This document shows, one piece after another, positions 27,600 to 35,855 of a stretch of DNA of 64,000 nt. Each line of letters begins with the position of its first letter. The stretch's first letter is position 1. The stretch lies in NCBI GenBank assembly GCA_965249455.1, contig OZ252236.1:310001-374000 (forward strand). Reading direction: 5' to 3'. Made by a program: the position numbers and the translations under genes. This stretch comes from Jiulongibacter sp024742395 (GTDB lineage: Bacteria > Bacteroidota > Bacteroidia > Cytophagales > Spirosomataceae). The notes under the pieces are model-generated. The model had not been told where the DNA came from and did not search any database. It saw only the letters and a list, made by a program, of their open reading frames with translations.

Positions 27600-29309
27600 T
27601 CACAAATTTCCTTTGTTTCTTTCTTTTATAGCATGATCTACAGCCCTTGCTGTAAAAGCCATATAAGTAAGTGATGGGTTTTGGGTAGAGGTAGAGGTCA
27701 TCATGGCTCCATCTGTAACAAACACATTTTTGCAGTGATGCAATTGATTATACTTGTTCAATAATGACGTTTTAGGGTCTTTACCCATTCTAACGCCACC
27801 CATTTCATGTATGTCAAGCCCGGGAGCTTGCTTGGAGTCAGAGGCAGAAACATTGGTAAAACCAGCTTTCTCAAACATTTCTACCGTACTATCAATATAA
27901 TCTTTGATCATTTTTTCGTCATTGTCATCGTAGTCAATGTTAAAATGAATCAAAGGAATCCCCCATTCATCTGTTTTTGACTTGTCCAGTGTAAGTGTAC
28001 TCGTTTCCTTAGGAATAGTTTCGCCCATCATATGCGAACCCACATACCACGGACCAAGCTCTCTGTTCATCAAATTTTCTTTGAGATCAGCACCTACGCC
28101 CTCTCTTCTGAAACCTTCTCCTCTTCCTGAAGAAAAACCGGCAGCATAACCACGAATAAAGTCGGTTTCCTGCTCATACAAGTTTCTCCATCTCGGCATG
28201 TAACTACCCCCCACTCTTCTTCCTGAAGTCGTTTTATCTGCAAAACCTTCATACGTACCACGCACTCTGGCTCTGTAATTATGAAACGCTATGTATTTAC
28301 CCATCAGCTCATTGTCGTTTCCGATACCGTTCGGAAAACGTGACGATTTACTATTGAGAAGCAATGCAGTGGTGTTCATAGCTGCAGCATTCACAAAAAT
28401 GATATCGGCATAAAAATCAATCTCCTCCTTGCTGATTCTGTCTATCACCTTCACCCCAATAGCCTTTCCCTTTTGTTCGTCGTACAATATAGAATGTACC
28501 ACAGAGTCGGCTCTAAGAGTACAGTTTCCGGTATTTAATGCCCATGGAATGGTAGAGGCATTACTGCTGAAATACCCTCCATAAGGACAGCCCCTCTGGC
28601 ACAGGTTACGATGCATACATCTGGCCCTTCCTTGCTGAGTATGAATATCCTGAGGATCTGTGATATGTGCCTTACGGGCAATAATTGCCCTTCTATTCTT
28701 ATAATTTTTCTGAAGGAAGTTATCAAAATACTCTTCTACACAGCTTTGTTCAAATGGCTTCAAAAATTCGCCATCAGGCAAACTTTCCAATCCATCCTTA
28801 TTTCCGGTAATACCCGCAAACTTCTCTACATAGCTATACCAAGGAGCAATTTCATCATATGTTACCGGCCACTCTACAGCATAACCATCACGAGCAGGGC
28901 CTTCAAAATCCAGATGACTCCATCGCTGTGTTTCACGTGCCCATAGCAACGACTTACCACCTACCTGGTATCCCCTGATCCAGTCAAATGGTTTGTCCTG
29001 AACATAAGGGTGCTCTTTGTCCTTCACTACGAAATGCTTGGCGTCTTCATTAAAAATATAACATTTAGAAGCAATCGGGTTTTCTTCCCTTTCTTTTAGT
29101 GGTAATCTCAGACCGTGTTCAAAATCCCATGGCATCATCATAGTAGTCGGATAATCTATAATGTGCTTTACATCCGGACCACGTTCTAAAATCAAGGTTT
29201 TCAGACCTTTCTCTGCCAACTCCTTTGCGGCCCATCCACCACTGATTCCTGAACCCACCACAATGGCGTCATACTTTCTATTCTTCGATGATTTATCTTT
29301 ATTCGTCAT
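27600..29309 (-). CDS. GMC family oxidoreductase (FAD), large dehydrogenase subunit
   Basis: A 569-aa flavoprotein of the glucose-methanol-choline family that oxidises an alcohol or sugar. The FAD-binding motif VVGSGISGGWAAKELAEKG lies near the N-terminus, followed by ERGPDVKH, RGYQVGGKSLLWARETQRW, CQRGCPYGGYFSS, and the C-terminal GGVRMGKDPKTSLLNKY with VFVTDGAMMTSTSTQNPSLT. It has no signal peptide; export would be by hitch-hiking with the Tat-signal subunit encoded just upstream, as known for gluconate and fructose dehydrogenases. ATG at 29309 is preferred to a TTG at 29321. The membrane cytochrome subunit of classic three-subunit enzymes is absent here, so the electron acceptor is open. 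Confidence 0.92.
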   Translation of the reverse strand: MTNKDKSSKNRKYDAIVVGSGISGGWAAKELAEKGLKTLILERGPDVKHIIDYPTTMMMPWDFEHGLRLPLKEREENPIASKCYIFNEDAKHFVVKDKEHPYVQDKPFDWIRGYQVGGKSLLWARETQRWSHLDFEGPARDGYAVEWPVTYDEIAPWYSYVEKFAGITGNKDGLESLPDGEFLKPFEQSCVEEYFDNFLQKNYKNRRAIIARKAHITDPQDIHTQQGRARCMHRNLCQRGCPYGGYFSSNASTIPWALNTGNCTLRADSVVHSILYDEQKGKAIGVKVIDRISKEEIDFYADIIFVNAAAMNTTALLLNSKSSRFPNGIGNDNELMGKYIAFHNYRARVRGTYEGFADKTTSGRRVGGSYMPRWRNLYEQETDFIRGYAAGFSSGRGEGFRREGVGADLKENLMNRELGPWYVGSHMMGETIPKETSTLTLDKSKTDEWGIPLIHFNIDYDDNDEKMIKDYIDSTVEMFEKAGFTNVSASDSKQAPGLDIHEMGGVRMGKDPKTSLLNKYNQLHHCKNVFVTDGAMMTSTSTQNPSLTYMAFTARAVDHAIKERNKGNL

Positions 29310-29323
29310 TCTGATCTTCAATT

Positions 29324-29842
29324 TTATTGTTCTATATCCACACAGCCACTACCATAACCCGGGGCATACTCATAACCAGCCTTTTCTGTCATATACCATT
29401 CAGAACCCGTATATCCCTGAATTGCATAACCTTTTAGCGTATCAAAGAAACCGCTCAGCCCCTTGTCTTCATTGACTTCAATCATACCTAAACACTCAGT
29501 TTTCTGAGCTGCCGAAAGACTTGTAAAAGCTGGTCCATATTTTCGTTTTGCAAAAGCGTCTACTTTTGGAATATGGGCATAAAAAGATGTTCTTTCTTTA
29601 TCAGTAAGCATGGTGTCTGCCATGGCCTTCACAAATTTTGGAACACCCAGCTCTACAGCTCCCGGACTGTCTGTTTTGGGTAGCAGTACGTCAATAATTT
29701 CTGTCAGTAAATCATCGTCGGCCTTATTTAGATGCGTAGTCACGGGCAGATTATCTACCGACCAGTTTTTAGCCCAGGCAGGCACAGCTACGGCAGCGGC
29801 AGCACCAAAGGCCAGATTTTTTAAAAGATGTCTTCTGTTCAT
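29324..29842 (-). CDS. Gluconate 2-dehydrogenase subunit 3-like protein with Tat signal
   Basis: A 172-aa small subunit of periplasmic GMC-type dehydrogenases. The N-terminus MNRRHLLKNLAFGAAAAVAVPAWA is a twin-arginine signal in outline (RRHLLKNLAFGAAAA). The body has LLTEIIDVLLPKTDSPGAVELGVPKFV and TDKERTSFYAHIPKVDAFAKRK, typical of the family. The start ATG at 29842 is chosen because longer readings would put 39 unrelated residues ahead of the Tat signal and overlap the upstream esterase. The GMC subunit follows 14 bp later. Role: carries the large subunit through the Tat system and stabilises it. Confidence 0.9.
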   Translation of the reverse strand: MNRRHLLKNLAFGAAAAVAVPAWAKNWSVDNLPVTTHLNKADDDLLTEIIDVLLPKTDSPGAVELGVPKFVKAMADTMLTDKERTSFYAHIPKVDAFAKRKYGPAFTSLSAAQKTECLGMIEVNEDKGLSGFFDTLKGYAIQGYTGSEWYMTEKAGYEYAPGYGSGCVDIEQ

Positions 29843-29876
29843 ATTTATAGGTAAATTATCTTTTATTCTTTCCAGT

Positions 29877-30728
29877 TTAGTTTTGATGAAACGAGTCTGA
29901 AATGAAACGCAACACTTCAGGCAAAGCTGATCTCCAGTAGCTCCATCTGTGTCCTCCATCTCTTACTCTATATTCATGAGGTATCTCTTTTTTCCTCATC
30001 TCTATATGCATTAACGAATTGCCCTCATACAAGAAATCGTCGTCGCCACAGTCTATATACCACCTAACGCTTTTTACATCTTCCACTTTGGCTTTAGCCA
30101 GTAGATTTAACGCATTATAATTTTCAAAATAATCATCTGCCTGAGCTTGTGTAGCCTCAGGAAACTGCCTTTTAAAACGCTGATTATTCTGCTCTTTAGT
30201 CATAGGGCCAACATAGGCACTTAAAGGACAGGCTGAAGAAAACATATCCGGATGTCTCAGGGCATACATGAACGAACCTCCGCCGCCCATCGATAATCCT
30301 GCCACAGCTCTAAAACGTTTAGTACCTTTAATTCTGTACTTCTGCTCCACATGAGGAATGAATTCATTAAAAAAGAAATCTTCGTAATTATAGTCAGGTA
30401 CATTAAAATAGCCCATCACTTTGGTATCGGCATCTGGCATAATGATAATCATTGGTGTGGCTATCCCTTCCTCAATGGTCTTATCTGTAATGTGTAATAC
30501 CTCACCAAACTGCACCCACCCTGTATGGTCATCTGTGGCTCCGTGCAACAGATAAAGTACCGGATAAGAACGCTCTGAAGTCTCATAACCCGGCGGAAGA
30601 TAAACAGCATAGTTTCTTTCCATTTTCAGAATTTTGCTCTCCATTTTCAGGTTGTCCATCACTTTGCCCGTCTGGGCAAAAAGCAAAGCGGGAAATACGA
30701 GTAGAAATAGGCTTAGTGCTTTTTTCAT
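29877..30728 (-). CDS. Exported esterase, alpha/beta hydrolase fold (CE1/EsteraseD-like)
   Basis: A 283-aa secreted hydrolase. The signal peptide is residues 1-18 (FPALLFAQ). The fold markers are YAVYLPPGYETSERSYPVLYLLHG, the nucleophile elbow GLSMGGGGS, an Asp in WYIDCGDDDFLYEGN and a late His in RVRDGGHRWSYW, completing Ser-Asp-His. Related proteins include feruloyl and acetyl-xylan esterases and S-formylglutathione hydrolase; the signal peptide favours a polysaccharide-linked ester as substrate. ATG at 30728 is used; an upstream TTG is not needed. It is the first gene of a three-gene unit with the dehydrogenase subunits (34-bp gap). Confidence 0.9.
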   Translation of the reverse strand: MKKALSLFLLVFPALLFAQTGKVMDNLKMESKILKMERNYAVYLPPGYETSERSYPVLYLLHGATDDHTGWVQFGEVLHITDKTIEEGIATPMIIIMPDADTKVMGYFNVPDYNYEDFFFNEFIPHVEQKYRIKGTKRFRAVAGLSMGGGGSFMYALRHPDMFSSACPLSAYVGPMTKEQNNQRFKRQFPEATQAQADDYFENYNALNLLAKAKVEDVKSVRWYIDCGDDDFLYEGNSLMHIEMRKKEIPHEYRVRDGGHRWSYWRSALPEVLRFISDSFHQN

Positions 30729-31116
30729 AGGGTTCAAATTATTTCAAGTCAGGCAAAATGCTCCATACCATTTTTAACACATTCTAATTGCACCTATACG
30801 GCACTTACTTCACGTTCAGATGTCAATATACCTATGAAAGGCTCTTTTGAAATCTCCTGTGTATTACGAGGTATGTACTCATTTCTATTCAAAATTAACG
30901 ATAAAAGCCCTCAAGACTATTGCCGGAGAACCAATATCGTCAAACCTCTACGGTAAAAAGATAAAACAGTACTAAAAGCCCATCCACAGAGAGGCCTAAA
31001 AGACGACGTAGACCAGACCTTTTATGAAGAAATTCATAAAAATCTGAACAAAATTAGAACAGACCGCAAGTTTGTTTCCTGAATGGCATCTAAAACCAAA
31101 CATAAACGGAAGTAAT
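30729..31116. other. Intergenic region between divergent genes
   Basis: About 390 bp between the esterase (minus) and the YHYH gene (plus). Stops occur in all frames and the short open stretches have no family likeness. No strong hairpin or clear TTTG/TAnnTTTG pair was seen. It must contain the promoters of both units. Confidence 0.6.
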
Positions 31117-31854
31117 ATGAAAAATTTAGGAATAACATTTATGGCTGCGGCCTTTGCCTTTTCATGTAGCGACTCGTCTACAGTTTCTGTAGACGCAGAT
31201 CCTACAGCCTCTCTTAGCTCCGCTTTTGATGAGTTTGACAAGAACAATACAGACATCTACTTAGATGGTGCAAACGTAGTCATTGAAACTAACGGTCTTC
31301 CCAATCATACTTCTCCCTATTGGGGAGAAGGAAATGCTTTGTATGTAGCCCCTGAAGATGGCTTTAGGGCTACACCAAGCCTTATTACAGGCTATGATGG
31401 TTACGCCACTCTAACTGTTTCTGCTAACCCACAAAAGGCAAGTTCTCCAAGCTCTACAAGCCTTGGTGCTATTGGAATAGCTGTAAGTGGAGCCGCCATT
31501 TTCAATGATCAGGAAGGGAATGGACCACTTAGCAGTGCAGCCGTTTCTTTAGATTACAGCGGAGCACATATTGGCCCGTCAGAATACCATTACCATACTG
31601 AGCCACATGCCTGGACCAAGGATGATGAAAAGTTAGTTGGGATCATAGCTGATGGTTTCTTTATCTATGGCAGAAAATGCAATTCTACTGGAACATACCC
31701 TACAGACCTAGATGCCTCAGGTGGACATACCAGCACCACTCAGCACTCCTCTGAACCGCTTTACCATTACCATATAGAAAATGACCTGTACCTAAACAAG
31801 TACTATATCATTTTCCCGGGACAATATCAGGGTACTCCTAGTAATATCAGATAA
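31117..31854 (+). CDS. YHYH-domain lipoprotein
   Basis: A 245-aa lipoprotein (Cys17 in FAFSC of MKNLGITFMAAAFAFSC). The YHYH domain is named after its signature, here SEYHYHTEPHAW (about residues 164-175) and a second copy PLYHYHIENDLYLNKYY near the C-terminus. Other family blocks are GNALYVAPEDGF, GAIGIAVSGAAIFNDQEG and VGIIADGFFIYGRKC. The His clusters suggest metal binding, probably copper, in the periplasm, but no member has a proven activity that I know of. ATG at 31117 places the lipobox correctly; an upstream TTG at 31072 would spoil it. It starts a cluster with the MORN-like and SCO genes (3-bp gap, then 20-bp overlap). Confidence 0.88.
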   Translation: MKNLGITFMAAAFAFSCSDSSTVSVDADPTASLSSAFDEFDKNNTDIYLDGANVVIETNGLPNHTSPYWGEGNALYVAPEDGFRATPSLITGYDGYATLTVSANPQKASSPSSTSLGAIGIAVSGAAIFNDQEGNGPLSSAAVSLDYSGAHIGPSEYHYHTEPHAWTKDDEKLVGIIADGFFIYGRKCNSTGTYPTDLDASGGHTSTTQHSSEPLYHYHIENDLYLNKYYIIFPGQYQGTPSNIR

Positions 31855-31857
31855 AGA

Positions 31858-32421
31858 ATGGGCTCATTATTTAGCATATGGTTCTTTGTTTTGTTTCAAT
31901 GGAACAGCAACCCTGTATCCATTCCAGCCATTGAAGTCAATGCACAATCGCTGGTTTTACATCCCATCGAAGGCAAATGGTATTTTGATGAAAAACCTTT
32001 TAGCGGTTATTCAATTAGTACATTCGCTAACGGCAAAGTCTTTGAAAAAATTCGTTACTACCAGGGGAAGAAAGAAGGGCTTTCTCAAAAATGGGACACT
32101 AAAGGCAACTTACGCTACCAAGCCAACTTCACTGCAAATAAAAGGAATGGAAAAGTCAAGGTGTGGTCTGAAAAAGGTGTATTGATGGCTGAATCCAATT
32201 TTAAATATGGAGTGGTAGATGGCGTACAAAGAAAATGGTATCCAAGCGGAAAACTGTTCAAAAAAACGAACATAAAAAACGGAAAGGAAGAGGGTATTCA
32301 GCAAACCTGGTGGGAGAATGGTAAATTATACGTCAATTATGAAGCAAAAAATGGGCGAATATTCGGGATGAAACGATCTACTTTATGTTATGAATTAGCC
32401 AATGAAGAAGTCAAGAAATAA
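31858..32421 (+). CDS. MORN-repeat (YwqK-like) exported protein
   Basis: A 187-aa protein of five to six MORN-like repeats of about 23 residues: GKVFEKIRYYQGKKEGLSQKW, GNLRYQANFTANKRNGKVKVW, GVLMAESNFKYGVVDGVQRKW, GKLFKKTNIKNGKEEGIQQTW and GKLYVNYEAKNGRIFG in outline. Databases call this the YwqK family 'antitoxin', a label with little support; here there is no toxin neighbour. An N-terminal hydrophobic segment (residues 1-30, ending VNAQS) looks like a signal peptide. It overlaps the SCO gene by 20 bp and follows YHYH by 3 bp, so it belongs to a periplasmic metal-linked operon. Confidence 0.82.
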   Translation: MGSLFSIWFFVLFQWNSNPVSIPAIEVNAQSLVLHPIEGKWYFDEKPFSGYSISTFANGKVFEKIRYYQGKKEGLSQKWDTKGNLRYQANFTANKRNGKVKVWSEKGVLMAESNFKYGVVDGVQRKWYPSGKLFKKTNIKNGKEEGIQQTWWENGKLYVNYEAKNGRIFGMKRSTLCYELANEEVKK

Positions 32422-33076
32422 AATATATTTAGTCTATCTACTATTAATTGGTATTCTTCCTGCCTGTCAGCTTTCTTTAGAAAAGTCTGGCAGCAGGGTA
32501 AAATATTTGCCCTACTTCGATGAAGATTCTTTTACCCCAAAATGGATTACTCCAAAAAGTGACTCATTGAATGATTTTCATAAAATTCCTGATTTTTCAT
32601 TGATTAATCAGGAGGGAGATAGCATCAGTCAAAAGGACTTAGAAGACAAAATATATGTAGCCAATTTCTTTTTTACATCTTGCCAAGGCATTTGTCCTCA
32701 AATGTCTGATAACATGCGAATTCTGCAAGAGGAGTTTCTGAAAGACGATCATGTAATGCTTCTCTCACATTCTGTCACACCCGACCGCGATACCATTGAA
32801 AAACTTAAAGGTTACGCTGAAAGAAGAAAAATAGATAGTAACAAATGGTATTTGCTTACTGGCGACCGACAACAAATATATAACCTCGGTAGAGACTCCT
32901 ATTTCATTGAAGAAAATATGGGAATCGAGAAAACGATTGATGATTTTCTTCACACAGAAAACTTCATTTTAATTGATTCAGAAAAACATATAAGAGGCAT
33001 TTACAATGGGCTTAACAAGTCCTCTGTAGATCAGCTAATCATTGACATTAAAGCTCTGCAAAAAGAAAAGTCATAG
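32402..33076 (+). CDS. SCO1/SenC family copper-binding thioredoxin-fold lipoprotein
   Basis: A 224-aa lipoprotein (Cys22 in ILPAC). The SCO copper site is complete: Cys94 and Cys98 in TSCQGICPQ and His184 in DDFLHTENF. The thioredoxin-like fold has PDFSLINQEGDSISQKDL at its start and VANFFFTSC. SCO proteins deliver copper to cytochrome c oxidase CuA or act as thiol-disulphide reductases. No oxidase gene lies nearby; the neighbours are the YHYH and MORN genes, with 20 bp overlap with the latter. It converges with the DUF4287/DUF5655 gene at a 1-bp gap. Confidence 0.95.
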   Translation: MKKSRNKIYLVYLLLIGILPACQLSLEKSGSRVKYLPYFDEDSFTPKWITPKSDSLNDFHKIPDFSLINQEGDSISQKDLEDKIYVANFFFTSCQGICPQMSDNMRILQEEFLKDDHVMLLSHSVTPDRDTIEKLKGYAERRKIDSNKWYLLTGDRQQIYNLGRDSYFIEENMGIEKTIDDFLHTENFILIDSEKHIRGIYNGLNKSSVDQLIIDIKALQKEKS

Positions 33077-33077
33077 C

Positions 33078-33608
33078 TTATACAGCCTCATTATAGGCCT
33101 CTTGAAGCCATCCTGTAAGCTCCTCATCTACCTGATCTGCAGACTCCAGCCTTACTCTGTGTGTGCACATCGTTCCAAAGGGCCCTGAGTTTTCCAATCT
33201 GTCTGTGGTGGGTTTACCTTTGAGTTTTAATCCAAGATCTATTCTACTTTTTGTAGCAGGTTTAATTAAGGCAAATTGTTTTTTGCGAATGATGCTCACA
33301 CTATCTTTTTTAGGCGTTTTAACAACGTCATCGCCAAAGGCCTCTACAACTTTAACAAGGGCTTCATAAATAGGCTTGAGAGACTCTTTGCCTTTGTATT
33401 GTGTGGCTACTAAATCTTCAGGGGCCTGAGAGGCTGCGTCTGTTGCTTTTGACTTATGTGCTACAAAATTTGCGAAGCCATAAGTAAAACCATGCTCTGC
33501 CTTTAAGAAATCAATAATAGCTTTGTGTTTCTCAATTTTTGAAGCTTTTACCACTTCTATCCAATGAGCCAGAGGCTTTCCGGTCTTTTCCAGTAATCCG
33601 TCTTCCAT
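33078..33608 (-). CDS. DUF4287-DUF5655 protein
   Basis: A 176-aa cytoplasmic protein. Residues about 1-60 are DUF4287 (EKTGKPLAHWIEVVKASKIEKH, LKAEHGFTYGFANFVAHK). Residues about 75-175 are DUF5655 (IYEALVKVVEAFGDDVVKTPKKDSVSIIRKKQFALIKP, RIDLGLKLKGKPTTDRL, and MCTHRVRLES), a fold found in proteins that transport or bind small molecules and in some endonuclease relatives; the function is unknown. ATG at 33608 is chosen because a longer reading would run through the terminator hairpin at 33629-33652. Confidence 0.82.
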   Translation of the reverse strand: MEDGLLEKTGKPLAHWIEVVKASKIEKHKAIIDFLKAEHGFTYGFANFVAHKSKATDAASQAPEDLVATQYKGKESLKPIYEALVKVVEAFGDDVVKTPKKDSVSIIRKKQFALIKPATKSRIDLGLKLKGKPTTDRLENSGPFGTMCTHRVRLESADQVDEELTGWLQEAYNEAV

Positions 33609-33621
33609 AATATAGTCTTTT

Positions 33622-33652
33622 AAAAAAAGACGCCGGAATAAATCCCGGCGTC
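33622..33652 (-). terminator. Terminator after Gfo/Idh/MocA gene
   Basis: Stem GACGCCGG/CCGGCGTC (33629-33652, 8-nt loop) with seven A's at 33622-33628, that is a U-run on the minus strand. It lies 18 bp past the oxidoreductase stop. Confidence 0.9.
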
Positions 33653-33669
33653 CCAAAAATCAAATTATA

Positions 33670-34782
33670 TTATAATAGTATTTTCTTGCCCCCGGCTTCA
33701 GCAGAGGCATAAATGGCCGCTAAAATTCTGGCATCTTTTAATCCTTCAATTCCCGAACAATGATCAGGCATTGGATCAGCACTTAAAAATAATGGCCCCA
33801 TTCCATTCATTTGGTAAGTCTGGTGATACACCACTTCCATATTCATTGGTCCCTTTGAGGTCATTCCTTTGAGAGGGCCATATGAGAAGGCTGGCCCCAT
33901 CTCTACCCAGCCTTTGTCGCCGTAGGCCTGGAATTTCTCCACGTTCGTATTATAGGAAGTAAATCCGGTAAAAACGGTATCATCCGGGAACTCAATATAC
34001 CAGGAGACAGACTCCTCCACTTCTGAAAATCTCTCCTTGTCTGTTACCGGACCAAAATGAGCAATAACCGATCTAGGCTCCATTCCTTTGGTGTATCTTG
34101 CTGCATTCACACTGTAAATGCCCACATCCATAAGTGGCCCGCCGCCGGCAAGTTTCTTATTCAGTCGCCACATTTTAGGATTCCCGGCTGTCCAGCCAAA
34201 CATACTTTGTATATAATTAAACTTTCCGAAGGTTTTCTCTCTACCGTACCTCATCAGCTCCAGATTAAATGGCTCAAAATGACAACGATAGCCCACAGCC
34301 AACTTTACTTTATTTTCTTCACAGGCTTTAATCATAGCTTCGCATTCTGCCACCGTATTTGCCATTGGCTTTTCTGTAATGACATGTTTACCGGCTTTGG
34401 CTGCTCTAATAGTATATTCGGCATGCATTCCATTTGGTAAGCAGATGTAGACCACGTCAATATCCGGGCAGTTGACCAGATTATCATAATTTTCGTAATT
34501 CAGGATATTCTCGTCTTTCAGAGAATACTTCTCCTTGTACTTTGCAATTTTCGAAGGAGTCCCGGTTACAATTCCTTTTAGCTCCCAATAAGGCGATTCA
34601 TCCACACCCGGCAAAATTCTTTCTGTGGCATAATATCCTAAACCCACCAGTGCTATTCCCAGCTTTTTACCTTCATATTTTGGGGTTTCTTTTGGAAAGG
34701 GTTTTGAAGAGAAATACGGAAGAGCCAGGCTTCCGATACCCATCTTCTTTATAAATTCTCTTCTGTTTTCAGAATTTTTCAT
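33670..34782 (-). CDS. Gfo/Idh/MocA family oxidoreductase, Tat-type signal
   Basis: A 370-aa NAD(P)-dependent oxidoreductase. The N-terminus MKNSENRREFIKKMGIGSLAL is a twin-arginine type signal in outline (RREFIKKMGIGS). The Rossmann motif is GIALVGLGYYA (about 42-52), and the family's EKP appears in HVITEKPMANTVAE. GGPLMDVGIYSVNAARY is typical of glucose-fructose oxidoreductase-like members. The predicted site is the periplasm, with NADP carried in as in Zymomonas GFOR. The substrate is probably a sugar or cyclitol. Monocistronic, with its own terminator and divergent from the LOG gene. Confidence 0.92.
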   Translation of the reverse strand: MKNSENRREFIKKMGIGSLALPYFSSKPFPKETPKYEGKKLGIALVGLGYYATERILPGVDESPYWELKGIVTGTPSKIAKYKEKYSLKDENILNYENYDNLVNCPDIDVVYICLPNGMHAEYTIRAAKAGKHVITEKPMANTVAECEAMIKACEENKVKLAVGYRCHFEPFNLELMRYGREKTFGKFNYIQSMFGWTAGNPKMWRLNKKLAGGGPLMDVGIYSVNAARYTKGMEPRSVIAHFGPVTDKERFSEVEESVSWYIEFPDDTVFTGFTSYNTNVEKFQAYGDKGWVEMGPAFSYGPLKGMTSKGPMNMEVVYHQTYQMNGMGPLFLSADPMPDHCSGIEGLKDARILAAIYASAEAGGKKILL

Positions 34783-34884
34783 AGCAGATTAATCTTACGT
34801 TATGGTTGAATGAACTCCCAAATTAGTAAAATTATTCTCCTTATTTTTGAGCCACAAGACATTTATAGACCAAAATTCTTCTTT

Positions 34885-35466
34885 ATGAAATCCATCCTTG
34901 TTTACTGTGGAGCTAACCCTGGAAAAGATCCTATTTACTCAGAAACCGCAATCAGGCTGGGAAAAGAAATGGTCAAAAGAGGAATGAGATTAATTTATGG
35001 TGGTGGCAGCCTGGGTCTAATGGGGACCATTGCCAATACCGTTTTGGCGGAAGGGGGTGAGGTAGTAGGTATAATTCCTGATTTCTTAGATAAAATGGAA
35101 GTGGGACACCCCAATCTTACAGAGACCCACGTGGTAGAAACTATGCATGAGCGTAAAGCCCTGATGGAAAAACTCTGCGATGGCATTATTACCATGCCAG
35201 GAGGCTTTGGCAGCATGGATGAACTGTTTGAGATCTTGAGTTGGTCGCAGTTGGGCCTGCATGCTAAACCTATCGGGCTTCTTAATGTGAAAGGCTTTTA
35301 TGATTTTATGATTCAGCAACTCGATCATATGACCAAAGAGGGCTTCCTAAAACAACAAAATCGGGACATATTACATGTCTCCGATTCTATTGACAATCTT
35401 ATTAAAATGATGGAAACCTATGTTCCGCAGCCGGCTTTAAAATGGCTTGAGAGAGATCAGATTTGA
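34885..35466 (+). CDS. LOG family protein (TIGR00730 Rossmann fold)
   Basis: A 193-aa protein of the 'lonely guy' family, cytokinin riboside 5'-monophosphate phosphoribohydrolase-like. Motifs: SILVYCGANPG at the N-terminus, YGGGSLGLMG, and MPGGFGSMDELFE in place of the usual PGGxGTxxE (Ser for Thr). MHERKALM is also conserved. Bacterial members hydrolyse nucleoside monophosphates such as AMP to base and ribose phosphate. ATG at 34885 is used; a longer reading from 34810 adds 25 unconserved residues. Confidence 0.93.
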   Translation: MKSILVYCGANPGKDPIYSETAIRLGKEMVKRGMRLIYGGGSLGLMGTIANTVLAEGGEVVGIIPDFLDKMEVGHPNLTETHVVETMHERKALMEKLCDGIITMPGGFGSMDELFEILSWSQLGLHAKPIGLLNVKGFYDFMIQQLDHMTKEGFLKQQNRDILHVSDSIDNLIKMMETYVPQPALKWLERDQI

Positions 35467-35512
35467 AAATGAGGGAAAAGGCAGCCTAAACAAATCATTT
35501 CGGCTACCGATA

Positions 35513-35797
35513 CTATATGTCGCTACAGTCTATACTTTCTATATCTTCGCGTTCTTCTTTGGTAACCGATCCAGTTATATCGCAGCTTTTAACAAATTTA
35601 GCTAACGTGTTTTTAACTTTTTCACAATTTCCTCTTGTTGGGTTTGAAGAGTATTCAAGAATATCAGCATAATATTCTGAGGATACCGCAGAACATTGCA
35701 ATAACCCTCCTGTTTTAGAACGGCATGAGGCAAAAGCCAAAGTAAAAAATGTTAGAACAGCGACAATACTTAGTCTAGTTTTCATGATATTTTGCAT
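35513..35797 (-). CDS. Small Cys-rich lipoprotein of unknown function
   Basis: A 94-aa lipoprotein (lipobox AFASC, Cys25). The mature part has four more Cys (LLQCSAV, RGNCEKV, KSCDIT, SIDCSD), enough for two disulphides in the periplasm. It is acidic, with no known motif. It stands alone between the LOG gene and nadC. Met1 (35797) and Met5 (35785) are equally possible starts. Codon use is like its neighbours, so it is probably a real gene. Confidence 0.65.
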   Translation of the reverse strand: MQNIMKTRLSIVAVLTFFTLAFASCRSKTGGLLQCSAVSSEYYADILEYSSNPTRGNCEKVKNTLAKFVKSCDITGSVTKEEREDIESIDCSDI

Positions 35798-35855
35798 TAA
35801 TTAGACTGCAAATAAAAACTGGAACCTAAGCGTCTCCAAAGAATAGCAAAGAGTT

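Noticed and set aside
30996..31256. 86-codon open frame on the minus strand overlapping the YHYH gene start
   Set aside because: It overlaps the YHYH signal peptide region in antisense and has no recognisable domain.
31858..32421. Toxin-antitoxin system
   Set aside because: The YwqK 'antitoxin' label applies only to the MORN-repeat family; no toxin gene neighbours it and the protein appears exported.
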